From Serpentinimonas barnesii (GTDB lineage: Bacteria; Pseudomonadota; Gammaproteobacteria; Burkholderiales; Burkholderiaceae_C): a DNA stretch of 61,870 bases. Shown piece by piece: positions 11,264-21,067 of the stretch. Numbering within the stretch: the stretch's first letter is position 1; every line of letters starts with the position of its first letter. A program made the translations under genes and the position numbers. The notes below the pieces were generated by a model, which saw only the letters and a list, made by a program, of their open reading frames with translations, did no database searches and was not told the origin of the DNA. The stretch is taken from assembly GCF_000696225.1 (NCBI RefSeq), contig NZ_BAWN01000011.1, positions 1 to 61,870 on the forward strand, written 5' to 3'.

Positions 11264-12400
11264 TTAGGCCTTGCGCCGCACTTCGCCGCCCTGGGTCATG
11301 AGGCAGGCGGCGACGATGTCGTCGTCCAGCGGCACTTGCACAGAGGTGGCGTCTTTGGGCAGCACCAGCTTGAGGAAGTCGAGCACGTTGCGCGCGTACA
11401 GCGCCGAGCTGTCGGCCGCCACCAGCGCGGGCACGTTGGTTTCGCCAATCAGGAACACGCCGTGCTTTTGCACCGTGCGCCCGGCCTCGGTGAGCGGGCA
11501 GTTGCCGCCCACGCCGTCGGGGCCCTTGCCGGCGGCCAGATCGACGATCACCGAACCCGGCTTCATGCTCTGCACCATCGCCTCGCTGATGAGCTGCGGC
11601 GCCGGGCGGCCCGGAATCAGGGCGGTGGAGATCACCACATCGGCCTGCGCCACGCGCTTGGCCACCTCGACCTGCTGGCGCGCCAGCCAAGAGGGCGGCA
11701 TGGGCCGGGCGTAGCCGCCCACGCCTTCGGCGGCCTCTTTTTCTTCGGCGGTTTCGTAGGGCACCTCGATGAACTTGGCCCCCAGCGACTCGACCTGCTC
11801 CTTCACGCTCGGGCGCACGTCGGAGGCTTCGATCACCGCGCCCAAGCGCTTGGCGGTGGCAATGGCTTGCAAACCGGCCACGCCCACGCCCAGTATGACG
11901 ACCCGCGCCGCTTTCACGGTGCCGGCTGCGGTCATGAGCATGGGGAACAGGCGCTGGTATTGGTTGGCCGCCAGCAGCACCGCCTTGTAGCCCGCAATAT
12001 TGGCCTGCGATGAGAGCACGTCCAAGCTTTGGGCGCGCGTGGTGCGCGGTGCCGCTTCGAGCGCAAAGGCGGTCAGGCCGGCCTGCGCCAAGGCTTGCAG
12101 GCCAGCGGCGTCGAAGGGGTTGAGCATGCCGACCAGGGTGCTGCCGGGCTGCATCTGGGCCAGCTCGGCGGCCGAGGGGCTGCGCACTTTGAGCACCAGC
12201 GCGCAAGCCAAGGCGGCGGCCGCCTCGACCACCTCGGCCCCGGCGGCTTGGTAGGCGGCGTCGGTGCAACTGGCGGCAAGGCCCGCACCGGACTGCACCC
12301 GCAGGGTGTGGCCCTGGGCCACCAGTTTTTTGACCGTCTCGGGCGTGGCCGCCACCCGGGTCTCGCCTGCCGCGCTTTCGGCGGGTACACCTATCAACAT
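11264..12400 (-). CDS. pntAa: NAD(P) transhydrogenase subunit alpha part 1
   Basis: 378-residue soluble NAD-binding domain I. It begins MLIGVPAES and carries the alanine dehydrogenase/PntA Rossmann motif [22 protein letters not shown] and the [14 protein letters not shown] loop typical of PntA. It is the first gene of the pntAa-pntAb-pntB(-ygiW-like) operon. The split alpha subunit is the usual form in this group. Confidence 0.96.
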   Translation of the reverse strand: MLIGVPAESAAGETRVAATPETVKKLVAQGHTLRVQSGAGLAASCTDAAYQAAGAEVVEAAAALACALVLKVRSPSAAELAQMQPGSTLVGMLNPFDAAGLQALAQAGLTAFALEAAPRTTRAQSLDVLSSQANIAGYKAVLLAANQYQRLFPMLMTAAGTVKAARVVILGVGVAGLQAIATAKRLGAVIEASDVRPSVKEQVESLGAKFIEVPYETAEEKEAAEGVGGYARPMPPSWLARQQVEVAKRVAQADVVISTALIPGRPAPQLISEAMVQSMKPGSVIVDLAAGKGPDGVGGNCPLTEAGRTVQKHGVFLIGETNVPALVAADSSALYARNVLDFLKLVLPKDATSVQVPLDDDIVAACLMTQGGEVRRKA

Positions 12401-12717
12401 CTGTGACTCCTGCGGTTCGAATTAAAAACTTGTGCTTACCCGTAGCTTACCGCCATTTTGGTGCGCCTCGGCCCCTATGCCGCAAGGAAGATGTACCAAA
12501 GTTGCAAGCTGCGCCAGCGTGGCAGGGCTTCATGGGAAGCGCGACCGCGCCAGTGAGGCACCCGCCGCGCCGTGCTTGCCGCGATAATCGAAACCCTATC
12601 AGGCCCCATCAGGCAGCGCTGGAACCCCCGGTGCGGTGCTGGCCGCCGCGCAGCCGCGCGAAAAGCCCCAATCCGATCAACGCCGAATATACACCAGCGG
12701 GTATCAATCCAAACGCC
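12401..12717. other. Divergent intergenic region pntAa / yaeQ
   Basis: 317 bases with no convincing gene. The part nearest pntAa is AT-richer (ATTAAAAACTTG at about 12421) and is the likely place for the pnt promoter. The yaeQ side contains scattered AT-rich bases (GAATATACACC at about 12685) before the ATG. No repeats or strong hairpins were noticed. Confidence 0.5.
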
Positions 12718-13278
12718 ATGGCCCTCAAGTCCACCATTTTCAAAGCCAGCCTGCAAATCGCCGACATCGACCACGGCTACTACGCCGACCACGCCCTGAC
12801 GCTGGCCCGGCACCCAAGCGAGACCGATGCGCGCCTGATGGCGCGGCTGGCGGCGCTGGTGCTCAATGCGCACCTGATCAAGGACTGGTGCGGTGGCGAC
12901 GCCACGCTGGCCTTTGGCGCGGGCTTGTCGGACCCGCAGGACCCAGACGTGCACCTGAGCGACTTCACCGGCCGCAAGCGGCTGTGGGTGGAAGTGGGGC
13001 AACCCGAGGCGAAACCGCTTGCCAAAGCCTGCAACCAGGCCGATGCGGTGCGCGTCTATGCCTACGGGCCGGCGGCCGAGGTCTGGTGGCAGGGCGCGCA
13101 AGGGGCGCTGGCGCGGCTGGACAGGTTGCAGGTCTGGCGCCTGCCCAGCGCCGAGATGCAGGCGCTGGCGGCCTTGACCGAGCGCAGCATGGCGCTGCAA
13201 GCCACGCTGCTCGACGGGGTGCTGACGCTCTCGAGCGCCAGCGCCACGGTGGCGCTGGAGCCGCAGCGCTGGCAGTGA
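12718..13278 (+). CDS. yaeQ: YaeQ family protein
   Basis: 186 residues. MALKSTIFKASLQIADIDHGYYADHAL, ETDARLMARLAALVL and LWVEVGQPEAKPLAKAC match YaeQ, which has a PD-(D/E)XK nuclease-like fold and unknown exact function. The ATG at 12718 gives the conserved N-terminus; an ORF extension to 12403 is not conserved-looking. It converges on rsmE. Confidence 0.92.
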   Translation: MALKSTIFKASLQIADIDHGYYADHALTLARHPSETDARLMARLAALVLNAHLIKDWCGGDATLAFGAGLSDPQDPDVHLSDFTGRKRLWVEVGQPEAKPLAKACNQADAVRVYAYGPAAEVWWQGAQGALARLDRLQVWRLPSAEMQALAALTERSMALQATLLDGVLTLSSASATVALEPQRWQ

Positions 13279-13331
13279 GGGCGGCGCCCGCGCTGCGCGG
13301 CGGCGCCAGGCTGGGCAGGCTCGCTGGCCCC

Positions 13332-13367
13332 GGCTGCTGACTTGGCTGCTGACTTGGCTGCTGACTT
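13332..13367. repeat. Three tandem copies of a 12-bp repeat
   Basis: The unit GGCTGCTGACTT occurs three times head to tail, followed by a partial GG, in the gap between the convergent yaeQ and rsmE genes. This is a minisatellite-type short repeat outside coding sequence, likely made by slippage. Confidence 0.85.
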
Positions 13368-13397
13368 GGGCGCTGGCTCGCTGGGCGCTCGGTCGAT

Positions 13398-14141
13398 TTA
13401 TCCCAAGGCCAAGGCCAGCGCCGCCAGCGCCGCCGTTTCGCTGCGCAGCACCCGTGGGCCCAGGCTGACCGGGGCAAAGCCCTGCGCCCGCAGGGCTTGC
13501 TCCTCGGCAGCCGCCAATCCCCCTTCAGGCCCCAGCACCAGGCACAGGGGCCGGGTGGGTGGCTGCACCTGCGCCAGCGCGGCCGGCCAAGGCTGGCTGC
13601 CGGGCGCCAGCGACAACACGGCGCGCCAGGGCGCATCCAGCCCCGGCGCAGCACCCAAGGCCTGCAACCAGGCCTGCAGCGATTGCACCGGGTGAACCAG
13701 CGGCACCCGGTTGCCGCCGCACTGCTCGCAAGCGCTCACCGCCACCGCCTGCCAGTGCGCCACTTTTTTAACAGCGCGCTCGGCCTGCAGGCGCAGCACG
13801 CTGCGCTCGGTGTGCAGCGGCTGGATGCTGGCCACACCGAGTTCGGTGGCCTTCTCGACCAGCCAGTCCATGCGTTCGTTGGCCGGCATGCCCACCGCCA
13901 GATGCACCGGCCGCTGCGGCTCGCGCCCACCCTCGCGCAGCGCCTGCACCTGCACCTGCACTTGGTTGCGCCCCATTTGCAGCACCTCGGCCACGCACTC
14001 GCCGCCGTGCTCGAAGCCGCCAAACAGCGTCAGCGTGTCGCCCGGCTGCAGGCGCAGCACCTGCACGTGGCGCACGGCGGCTGCGCCCAGGTCCAGCGTT
14101 TGGCCGACGTGCAGCGGCTCGGGGTGGTGGATGCGCGGCAT
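13398..14141 (-). CDS. rsmE: 16S rRNA (uracil(1498)-N(3))-methyltransferase
   Basis: 247 residues. It has an N-terminal PUA-like domain (MPRIHHPEPLHVGQTLDL) and a SPOUT-knot C-terminus with LVLGPEGGLAAAEEQAL and SLGPRVLRSETAALAAL, the SAM-binding trefoil-knot signatures of RsmE. It methylates U1498 of 16S rRNA. It is followed (5' side on this strand) by the kinase gene at 14166, with a 24-bp gap, and may be co-transcribed with it. Confidence 0.95.
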   Translation of the reverse strand: MPRIHHPEPLHVGQTLDLGAAAVRHVQVLRLQPGDTLTLFGGFEHGGECVAEVLQMGRNQVQVQVQALREGGREPQRPVHLAVGMPANERMDWLVEKATELGVASIQPLHTERSVLRLQAERAVKKVAHWQAVAVSACEQCGGNRVPLVHPVQSLQAWLQALGAAPGLDAPWRAVLSLAPGSQPWPAALAQVQPPTRPLCLVLGPEGGLAAAEEQALRAQGFAPVSLGPRVLRSETAALAALALALG

Positions 14142-14165
14142 AGGGCTGGCAAGGTGAGCAAAAAA

Positions 14166-15275
14166 TCAGACCCGGCCGTAGGCGAAACCGCTGGCCCCCT
14201 GCCAGCCTTCGATTTCGTCAATCAGGCGCAGCAGCGGCGTCAGTTCGCGGTAGCGCAAGGCGGTGCTGCGGATGTAGTGGATAAAGCGCGGCGCATCGGC
14301 CAGGTATTTGGGCTTGCCGTCGCGCAAGGTCAGGCGCGCAAAAATGCCCGCCACTTTCAGGTGCCGCTGCAGCGCCATCCAGTCCACCGCGCGGTAAAAG
14401 CTGCCAAAGTCGCTGCCCCAGTCTTCGAAATCGAGCAAGCCGGTGCGGCGCGCCTGCTCCCAGTAGCGCACCGTCACGTCCAGCACCACGGCTTCGTCCC
14501 AGCTCAGGAAGGCGTCGCGCATCAGGCTGGCGATGTCGTAGCTGAGCGGGCCATAGACGGCGTCTTGGAAGTCGAGCACGCCCAGGCGGCGCTGCGGCTC
14601 GCGGGCGTCGAAACCGGCGTGGGGCAGCATCAGGTTGCGCGGCATGTAGTCGCGGTGTACGAAGCCCTGCGGGGCCGCTAGGTTGCGCTGCACGATCAGA
14701 TCGAAAGTCTGCGCCAGCGTCTGCGTCTGCGCCGGCGTGAGCGCCCAGCCTTTGTGCCGCCCCAGGTACCAATCGGGGAACAGTTGCAGCTCGCGCCGCA
14801 GCAAGGCGGCGTCGTAGGCGGGCAGCTGGCCGGGCCGGCTGGCTTGCTGCCAGGCCAGCAGGGCGGCGATGGCGTCTTTGAAGTAGGGCAGCGCGGCCTC
14901 GGGCTGCTGCGCATCCAGCACCTCAAGCAGGGTCTGCTGGCCCAGGTCGCTCAGCAGCATGAAGCCGAGCTCGGGCTGCCAAGCCAGCACCTCGGGCACG
15001 CGCACCCCAGCCGCGCGCAGCAGCTCAGCCACTTGCACGAAGGGGCGGCAGTCTTCCTGCGCCGGCGGGGCGTCCATGACGATTGCACAGCCGCCGCCGT
15101 GGCGGTCGAGGCGCAAATAGCGCCTAAAGCTGGCATCGGCCGAAGCCAAGCGCAGGCTGGCGGGCACCAGGCCGTGCGCGCGGGCCTGTTCGGCCAGCCA
15201 GCGCTCAAAGGCCGCGGCACGCGCCGGGTCGCTCCAAGAAATGGGTTCGCCAACGGACAGGGGGGCAGAAGTCAT
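14166..15275 (-). CDS. AmgK-like sugar kinase (aminoglycoside phosphotransferase fold)
   Basis: 369 residues. The APH-fold catalytic loop is FVHRDYMPRNLM (HxDxxxxN) and the Mg-binding segment is LGVLDFQDAVYGP. Such genes divergent from lptD in betaproteobacteria are AmgK-type anomeric N-acetylmuramate/N-acetylglucosamine kinases of peptidoglycan recycling, usually followed by murU. Here murU is absent and rsmE follows instead. The ATG at 15275 is chosen; a GTG at 15290 would add five residues and neither has a clear ribosome-binding site. Confidence 0.82.
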   Translation of the reverse strand: MTSAPLSVGEPISWSDPARAAAFERWLAEQARAHGLVPASLRLASADASFRRYLRLDRHGGGCAIVMDAPPAQEDCRPFVQVAELLRAAGVRVPEVLAWQPELGFMLLSDLGQQTLLEVLDAQQPEAALPYFKDAIAALLAWQQASRPGQLPAYDAALLRRELQLFPDWYLGRHKGWALTPAQTQTLAQTFDLIVQRNLAAPQGFVHRDYMPRNLMLPHAGFDAREPQRRLGVLDFQDAVYGPLSYDIASLMRDAFLSWDEAVVLDVTVRYWEQARRTGLLDFEDWGSDFGSFYRAVDWMALQRHLKVAGIFARLTLRDGKPKYLADAPRFIHYIRSTALRYRELTPLLRLIDEIEGWQGASGFAYGRV

Positions 15276-15330
15276 GGTCGCTTGGGGCACTCAGGGTGGG
15301 TGATAATCGCCGCTGATTCTACGCAGCCCC

Positions 15331-15497
15331 TGGCAGCCTGTCGGACTTGGGGCGTCGAAAGCGAAAATCGGCCCCAGCGAGCACAGTTTGCGCCGGATTC
15401 GCCGCCCCATAGCCCGGCTATGGGGCCAGAAGACGGTGAAAAATGGGCCGCTGCGGTCGATTTGCAGCCGACGATTCCCAAGTCCGACAGGCTGCTA
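15331..15497. repeat. MITE-like inverted-repeat element upstream of lptD
   Basis: Ends in a perfect 19-bp inverted repeat: GCAGCCTGTCGGACTTGGG at 15333-15351 and its reverse complement at 15477-15495. Allowing one mismatch the pairing reaches 22 bp. Inside, the arms still pair imperfectly (CGTCG, then AAATCGrCCsCAGCG). The centre is a perfect 10-bp hairpin, 15404-15426, of GCCCCATAGC, CCG and GCTATGGGGC. There is no coding capacity. The structure (long terminal repeats, ~165 bp, non-coding) fits a MITE or other non-autonomous element lying in the lptD leader. No target-site duplication was recognised. Confidence 0.7.
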
Positions 15498-15518
15498 GCG
15501 ACGGCCTGATTCGGCCGC

Positions 15519-17993
15519 GTGGCCCCGAACCTGCTCCACATGCCCACTATGCTGCGCCCTATGGGCCGAACCGTTTCCTACCCGACCGCCTGGTCTGGGC
15601 AACACCCGGTGGGTGCGCGCCTGCGCGCCTGGGCGCAGGCTTGCCTGCTGGCTTGCATGGCGGCACCGGCTTGGGCGCAGCCCCCCAGCCCGGACGCGCT
15701 GGCGCTGCAATTGAGCGAGCGGCTGCAAGAGGGGCTGAGCGCGCCGGCCTTGGCCGAATCCGCGCTGCTGCTGTCGGCCGAGCGCATGGCGGGGCAAGCC
15801 GGGCAGGAGGTGCGGCTGGAGGGCCAGGCCGAACTGCGCCGCCACGACCTCGTGCTGCGCGCCGACACCCTGCGCTACGACCCCGCCAGCGACACCGCCC
15901 ATGCCCAAGGCCAGGTGCGCATCAACCGCATGGGCGACATTTTCGAAGGCCCGGCGCTGAGCTTGCAACTCGAGACCCGCCAAGGGCATTTCGAGTCGCC
16001 CCGGTTTTCATTGTTGCGCCACGGCGGCTATGGCGAAGCGGGCCGGATCGATTTTGAAGGGCCGGGCCGCACCGTGGCGCACCAGGTGCGCTACAGCACC
16101 TGCCCGCGCCCGCGCGACGCCAACTGGGAGCCCGACTGGTACTTAAGCGCAAACCGGATCGTGTTCGACCAAGAAACCGACACCGGCACCGCCACCGGGG
16201 CCGTGCTCAATTTTCAGGGTCTGCCTATCTTGGCCGCGCCATGGATCAGCTTTCCGCTGTCGGACCAGCGCAAATCGGGCTTGCTGGCGCCGACCTTCAA
16301 CCTCGACAACGTCAGCGGGGTCGAGCTCACCCTGCCCTACTACTTCAACCTGGCCCCGAACCGCGACGCCACCCTGTTCCCGACCCTGATGAGCGAGCGC
16401 GGGATCGACTTGGCCGGGGAATACCGCTACCTAGAGCCGCGTTACGCCGGCCAGGTGCGCGCCGCCTTCATGCCCGACGACCGCTTGCGCGACGCCGACC
16501 GCTGGGGCCTGTCGGCGCAGCACCAGCACCTGCTGCCCGACTTGGCTGGCCTGAGCGGGCCCAGCTTGAGGCTGGACCTCAACCGCGTCAGCGACGACAA
16601 CTACTGGCGTGACTTCCCGCGCACCAGCACCTCGCTCACCTCGCGCCTGCTGCGCAACGACCTGGAATTGAGCGCCCGCCATGGCAACTGGGCCTTCAGC
16701 GCCGGCGCCTACACCTGGCAGACGCTGCAAGACCGCGACGCCCCCATCGTGGCCCCCTACGACCGCCTGCCGTCGCTGTCGGCCAGCTACCGCAGCGGCC
16801 CCTTCGGCTGGGCCGGCACCGAAGGCTGGAGTGTGTCGCTGCTGACCGATGTGACGCAGTTTCGCACCGACCGGCAGCCGCTGATCGGCGCCTTCAACCA
16901 GCCCACCGACGTCAATGGCACGCGCTGGCTGGGTGTGCTCAACGTGGACAAAACCTGGCAAGGCCCGGCTGGCTACCTGCGCCCGGGCCTGCAGTTGCAC
17001 GCGCGCCAGTACCAACTCGAGCAGGCCGTGGGCCCAGTCGGGGCGCGTGAACGCAATCCGAGTGTGCTGGTGCCCACCCTCACCCTGGACTCCGGCTTGG
17101 TGCTGGAGCGCGACGCGGTCTACTTTGGCCGTGCGGTGCTGCAAACGCTGGAGCCGCGCCTGTTGCTGGCGCACACCCCGTACCGCCGCCAAGGCTATCT
17201 GCCGGTCTACGACAGCTCGGCCTTTGACTTCAACCTGAGCTCGATCTTTTCGGCCAACCCCTTTGGCGGCCACGACCGCATTGCCGACCTGAGCGCGCTC
17301 ACGCTGGGCGCCACCACGCGCTTGCTCGACCCGGCCACCGGCGCCGAATGGGCCAACCTGAGCGTGGCGCAGCGGGTGCGGCTGCGCGACCAAGAGGTGG
17401 TGCTGCCTGGACAACAAGCCATACGCGAGCAACTGAGCGACGTGCTGCTGAGCGGCAACCTCAACTGGAGCCCGCAGTGGGCCTTCAACGGCACCTTGCA
17501 GTACAACCCCGAGCTCGGGCAGACCGAGCGCACCACGCTGGCCGCCCGCTACAGCCCGGGCGACTTCCGGGTCTTCAACGTGGCCTACCGCTTGCAGCGC
17601 GACACCAGCGAGCAGATCGACTTTGGCTGGCAGTGGCCGCTGAGCGATTTGCTGCGCGGCCCAGCCGTCCCGGCCCTGGGGCCAGGGCGTGGACTCGGTC
17701 CGGGGCACTGGTACAGTGTGGGCCGGATCAACTACAGCTTCACCGAACGCCGCATCGTCGATCTGATCGCCGGTTTCGAGTACGATGCGGGCTGCTGGAT
17801 CGGCCGCATCGTGATCGAGCGGCTGCAACAAAGCCGCACCCAAGCCAACCAGCGCATCTTGTTCCAGCTCGAGTTCGCTGGCTTTTCGCGCATTGGCTCC
17901 AACCCCTTGCAGGTGCTGCGCGACAACATCCCGCGCTACCAGTTCCTGCGTGAAGAAATCAACCCGCCCAGCCGTTTCCAGCGCCATGAATAA
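15519..17993 (+). CDS. lptD: LPS-assembly outer-membrane protein LptD
   Basis: Up to 824 residues. It has a signal-like segment (LRAWAQACLLACMAAPAWAQ), an OstA-like jellyroll domain (LEGQAELRRHDLVLRADTLRYDPASDTAHAQG) and a large beta-barrel. It inserts LPS into the outer leaflet together with LptE. A Cys pair typical of LptD is present (YSTCPRPRD early, YDAGCWIGR late). The start is ambiguous: GTG 15519, ATG 15540, 15549 or 15561 are all in frame before the signal segment. The stop overlaps the surA start by 8 bases. Confidence 0.95.
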   Translation: MAPNLLHMPTMLRPMGRTVSYPTAWSGQHPVGARLRAWAQACLLACMAAPAWAQPPSPDALALQLSERLQEGLSAPALAESALLLSAERMAGQAGQEVRLEGQAELRRHDLVLRADTLRYDPASDTAHAQGQVRINRMGDIFEGPALSLQLETRQGHFESPRFSLLRHGGYGEAGRIDFEGPGRTVAHQVRYSTCPRPRDANWEPDWYLSANRIVFDQETDTGTATGAVLNFQGLPILAAPWISFPLSDQRKSGLLAPTFNLDNVSGVELTLPYYFNLAPNRDATLFPTLMSERGIDLAGEYRYLEPRYAGQVRAAFMPDDRLRDADRWGLSAQHQHLLPDLAGLSGPSLRLDLNRVSDDNYWRDFPRTSTSLTSRLLRNDLELSARHGNWAFSAGAYTWQTLQDRDAPIVAPYDRLPSLSASYRSGPFGWAGTEGWSVSLLTDVTQFRTDRQPLIGAFNQPTDVNGTRWLGVLNVDKTWQGPAGYLRPGLQLHARQYQLEQAVGPVGARERNPSVLVPTLTLDSGLVLERDAVYFGRAVLQTLEPRLLLAHTPYRRQGYLPVYDSSAFDFNLSSIFSANPFGGHDRIADLSALTLGATTRLLDPATGAEWANLSVAQRVRLRDQEVVLPGQQAIREQLSDVLLSGNLNWSPQWAFNGTLQYNPELGQTERTTLAARYSPGDFRVFNVAYRLQRDTSEQIDFGWQWPLSDLLRGPAVPALGPGRGLGPGHWYSVGRINYSFTERRIVDLIAGFEYDAGCWIGRIVIERLQQSRTQANQRILFQLEFAGFSRIGSNPLQVLRDNIPRYQFLREEINPPSRFQRHE

Positions 17994-19395
17994 CCTCCCC
18001 TCAAGCCTGCGGGCACGCCCGGCACCCTTGCCTCTGCTGCTGTGGGCCTTGGCTGGCTGCCTGTGGGCAGGCACCGCCCACGCGCAACTGCAAAGGCCAG
18101 CCCAAGCCGTCACCGCGCCGCAGGCGGCGCCCGCTGCGGCCCGGTCGGCAGCGCCGCCCAGCGCCGTGCCGGTGCGCGACCTCAATCGCATCGTGGCCTT
18201 GGTCAACTCGGAGCCGATCACCGAGCGCGAGCTGCGCACCCGCATCGAGCGGGTGCAGGCCACCCAAGGGGCCAACCTGCCGCCGGCGGCAGAGCTGGAG
18301 CGCCAGCTGCTGGAGGCGCTGATCATCGAGCGCACCCAGACTCAGTGGGCGCGCGCGTCCGGCATCGTCATCGACGCCGCCGCGCTGGCCGAAGCCGAGG
18401 CCACGGTGGCGCGGCAAAACGGCGTCACGGTGGCGCAACTGCACCAGCGCCTGCAAGCCGACGGCTTGAGCCTGAGCGGCTTTCGCGCCAACCTAGAAAA
18501 TGAGCTGCTGCTGCTGCGCGTGCGCGAGCGCGAAGTGGCGGCACGGGTGCGCATCACCGAACTCGAAATTGACGCCTACCTGCGCCAACACAGCAGTGCG
18601 GTGGCTGCGGCACAAACGGCGCTGCACCTGGCTCAAATCGTGATCGCCCTGCCCGAGGGCGCCGACGCCGCCACGGTGGCCGAGCGCCAAGCCCGGGCCG
18701 CTGACTTGCTGCGCCGCGCCCGCGCTGGCGAAGACTTCGCGGCCTTGGCGCGCCAGCACTCCGATGGCCCCGAGCGCGGCGCCGGTGGCCAAATGGGCCT
18801 GCGCAGCGCCGACCGCTACCCCACGCTGTTCGTCGAAGCGGTGCGGGGACAGCCGCGCGGGGCGCTGGTGGGGCCGCTGCGCAGCGGGGCCGGTTTTCAT
18901 GTGCTGCAGGTGCTGGAGCAGCGCAACCTCAACCTGCCGCCCACGCACTTAACGCAGACGCGGGCGCGCCACATCTTGCTGCGCCCGACCAACGCCGCCG
19001 AAGAGGCCGCCGCGCTGCAGCGCCTGAGCGAGTGGCGCGCGCGCCTGCTGGCTGGCACGGCGCGCTTCGAGGATTTGGCGCGCGAGCACAGCCAAGATGG
19101 CTCCGCCCCCGAGGGCGGTGACTTGGGCTGGGCCAGCCCAGGCCAGTTCGTGCCCGAGTTTGAGCAAACCATGAACCGGCTCGCTCCCGGTGAAGTGGCG
19201 CAACCGCTGCGCTCGCGCTTTGGCCTGCACCTGATCGAGGTGGTGCAGCGGCGCGAGGTCGAAACCAGCGCGCTGGAGCGGCGCAACTGGGTGCGCGCGC
19301 GCCTGCGCGAGCAACGCAGCGAGCAGGCCTACGAGGAATGGGCGCGTGAACTGCGCGGGCGGGCTTACGTCGAACTGCGGCTGAGCGAACGCTGA
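17986..19395 (+). CDS. surA: Periplasmic chaperone / peptidyl-prolyl isomerase SurA
   Basis: 469 residues. A signal peptide ends AGTAHAQ. The N-terminal chaperone domain contains [23 protein letters not shown], and two parvulin domains follow ([22 protein letters not shown] and [19 protein letters not shown]). It escorts outer-membrane proteins such as LptD, and is here translationally coupled to lptD. ATG at 17986; the in-frame upstream extension lies inside lptD. Confidence 0.95.
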   Translation: MNNLPSSLRARPAPLPLLLWALAGCLWAGTAHAQLQRPAQAVTAPQAAPAAARSAAPPSAVPVRDLNRIVALVNSEPITERELRTRIERVQATQGANLPPAAELERQLLEALIIERTQTQWARASGIVIDAAALAEAEATVARQNGVTVAQLHQRLQADGLSLSGFRANLENELLLLRVREREVAARVRITELEIDAYLRQHSSAVAAAQTALHLAQIVIALPEGADAATVAERQARAADLLRRARAGEDFAALARQHSDGPERGAGGQMGLRSADRYPTLFVEAVRGQPRGALVGPLRSGAGFHVLQVLEQRNLNLPPTHLTQTRARHILLRPTNAAEEAAALQRLSEWRARLLAGTARFEDLAREHSQDGSAPEGGDLGWASPGQFVPEFEQTMNRLAPGEVAQPLRSRFGLHLIEVVQRREVETSALERRNWVRARLREQRSEQAYEEWARELRGRAYVELRLSER

Positions 19396-19403
19396 AGGCC
19401 CAG

Positions 19404-20294
19404 GTGTCCGCGCGCCGCCCCCCTCACAGCGCCCCGGCGCTGCACCAAGGCCACTTGGCGCGCAAGCGCTTCGGTCAGCATTTTCTGTCTGACCAAACCA
19501 TAGTCGAGGCCTTGGTGGGCGCCATTGCGCCGCGTCCGGGCCAATGGGTGGTGGAAATCGGGCCTGGCCTGGCGGCCCTGACGCAGCCGCTGGTCGAACG
19601 CCTGGGCCGCCTGACGGTGATCGAACTGGACCGCGATCTGGCCCAGCGCCTGCGCACCCACCCGCAACTGCAGGTGATCGAGTCCGATGTGCTGCGGGTG
19701 GATTTTGCCTCGCTCCTGCCCCAGGCAGACCCAGCGGCCGAGCCCATGGGCGATGCCGACGGTGCAGGGCCGGCGCGCCTGCGCATCGTGGGCAACCTGC
19801 CCTACAACCTCTCAAGCCCGATCTTGTTTCACCTGCTGCCCTGGGCCCACCTGGTGCAAGACCAGCACTTCATGCTGCAAAAGGAAGTCATTGAGCGCAT
19901 GGTGGCCGCCCCCTGCAGCGCCGCATATGGCCGCCTGAGCGTGGTGTTGCAGTGGCGCTACGCCATGGAAAACGTGCTGTTCGTGCCGCCACAGAGCTTC
20001 ACACCGCCGCCGCGCGTCGACAGCGCGGTGGTGCGCATGGTGCCGCACGCGCAAGCCGCCGCGCTGCATTGGCCAACGCTAGAAGACACGGTGCGGGTGG
20101 CGTTTTCGCAACGGCGCAAGCTGCTGCGCCACAGCCTAGGGCGCTGGCTGACCGAGCAAGGCTACGCTGGGCACTTCGACCTGCAGCGCCGGGCCGAAGA
20201 AGTGCCCGTGGCCGAGTACGTGGCGCTGGCGCAGGCCCTAGCAGGCACCGCGCCAGCCGCACAGCCGCCGACTCAGGCTGCCGAAAGCCAGTAA
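19404..20294 (+). CDS. rsmA: 16S rRNA dimethyladenosine transferase
   Basis: 296 residues from GTG 19404. [14 protein letters not shown] motif [12 protein letters not shown] and catalytic motif [11 protein letters not shown] are classic RsmA/KsgA, which dimethylates A1518 and A1519 of 16S rRNA. It starts 8 bp after surA, the conserved lptD-surA-(pdxA)-ksgA order; pdxA is missing here. An acidic stretch ([15 protein letters not shown]) is inserted before the NLPY motif. The 3' end overlaps the convergent barstar gene by 22 bp. Confidence 0.95.
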   Translation: MSARRPPHSAPALHQGHLARKRFGQHFLSDQTIVEALVGAIAPRPGQWVVEIGPGLAALTQPLVERLGRLTVIELDRDLAQRLRTHPQLQVIESDVLRVDFASLLPQADPAAEPMGDADGAGPARLRIVGNLPYNLSSPILFHLLPWAHLVQDQHFMLQKEVIERMVAAPCSAAYGRLSVVLQWRYAMENVLFVPPQSFTPPPRVDSAVVRMVPHAQAAALHWPTLEDTVRVAFSQRRKLLRHSLGRWLTEQGYAGHFDLQRRAEEVPVAEYVALAQALAGTAPAAQPPTQAAESQ

Positions 20295-20809
20295 CCGGCG
20301 TTGAAGGGGCTGCTCATGCGCAGCGCCTGCGGACTGACATCGACCAGCTTGTCGGTGAGCTGCGGCTCTTGGCCCAGCTGCAGATCGGCCGCCTTGGGCG
20401 CGCGCGCCACCGAGAAAGAGTAGAAGCAGCGAAAAGGCACCTTGCGCTCGCTCCAGTAGTCGGCCACGTCGCGAAAAATGTCGAGCAACTGCTCGCGCGC
20501 TTCTTTGTCGAACTTGGGGCCCGTTGGGATGTGTTCGAGCACCACGATGAAGCCGGTTTGCTGGCCCGACTTGTGCAGCCCATCGGTGAGCTTGTCGTGC
20601 AAGGCGTCGAAGTTTTTGGTCGCTTGCACCGGCAAGTTGGGGTGCTGGGCCACGAGGTCGATCACGTCTTGCTTGGTCAGGGCGGCGGCAAGGTCGGCAT
20701 ACAGGAAGCGGTGCCCGAGTTGCTCGGCTGCGGCTTGCAAGTCTTTGACCGTGTGGGCACGGATCGATTGCACGATGTTGGTTCGCACGTGACGAAGGGG
20801 GTTGTCCAT
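20273..20809 (-). CDS. Barstar-family protein (orphan ribonuclease inhibitor)
   Basis: 178 residues. [16 protein letters not shown] matches the barstar core (FDALYDxLT), with FRCFYSFS forming the C-terminal strand and a ~40-residue N-terminal extension. Barstar proteins bind and block barnase-type RNases. No barnase-like gene is adjacent, as is common for barstar paralogues in betaproteobacteria, so the target is unknown. ATG at 20809. Confidence 0.8.
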   Translation of the reverse strand: MDNPLRHVRTNIVQSIRAHTVKDLQAAAEQLGHRFLYADLAAALTKQDVIDLVAQHPNLPVQATKNFDALHDKLTDGLHKSGQQTGFIVVLEHIPTGPKFDKEAREQLLDIFRDVADYWSERKVPFRCFYSFSVARAPKAADLQLGQEPQLTDKLVDVSPQALRMSSPFNAGYWLSAA

Positions 20810-20876
20810 CTCGGCGCTGGTCCAGAAAATAGAAAAAAGAAAACAAGACCAACCAAACGCTATGCGGCAGCGCCAC

Positions 20877-20895
20877 TAAAAAGCCCGTCCGGCTA
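20877..20895 (-). terminator. Intrinsic terminator, likely for maeB
   Basis: Read on the minus strand: AGCC, loop GGACG, GGCT followed by a run of Ts. It lies ~170 bases past the maeB stop and before the barstar start. The stem is short, so efficiency is uncertain. Confidence 0.55.
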
Positions 20896-21067
20896 TTTCG
20901 TCGAGCGTGTTAACAAGCGCTTGGCTGCGTGGAAAAAACACGATACCCAAATCGAGGCTTGGGGGCGATCTGCGGATGCGAAACGCCACCTTTGCCTCGA
21001 AACGATCCCCCGATTTTGCCTCAAGCACCCCGAAAATGCAAGCAAAATCCTCTGGCGTCAGCGGGTA

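Noticed and set aside
16431-18335. 634-codon open frame antisense to lptD/surA
   Set aside because: Same artefact; no domains and it covers conserved sense genes.
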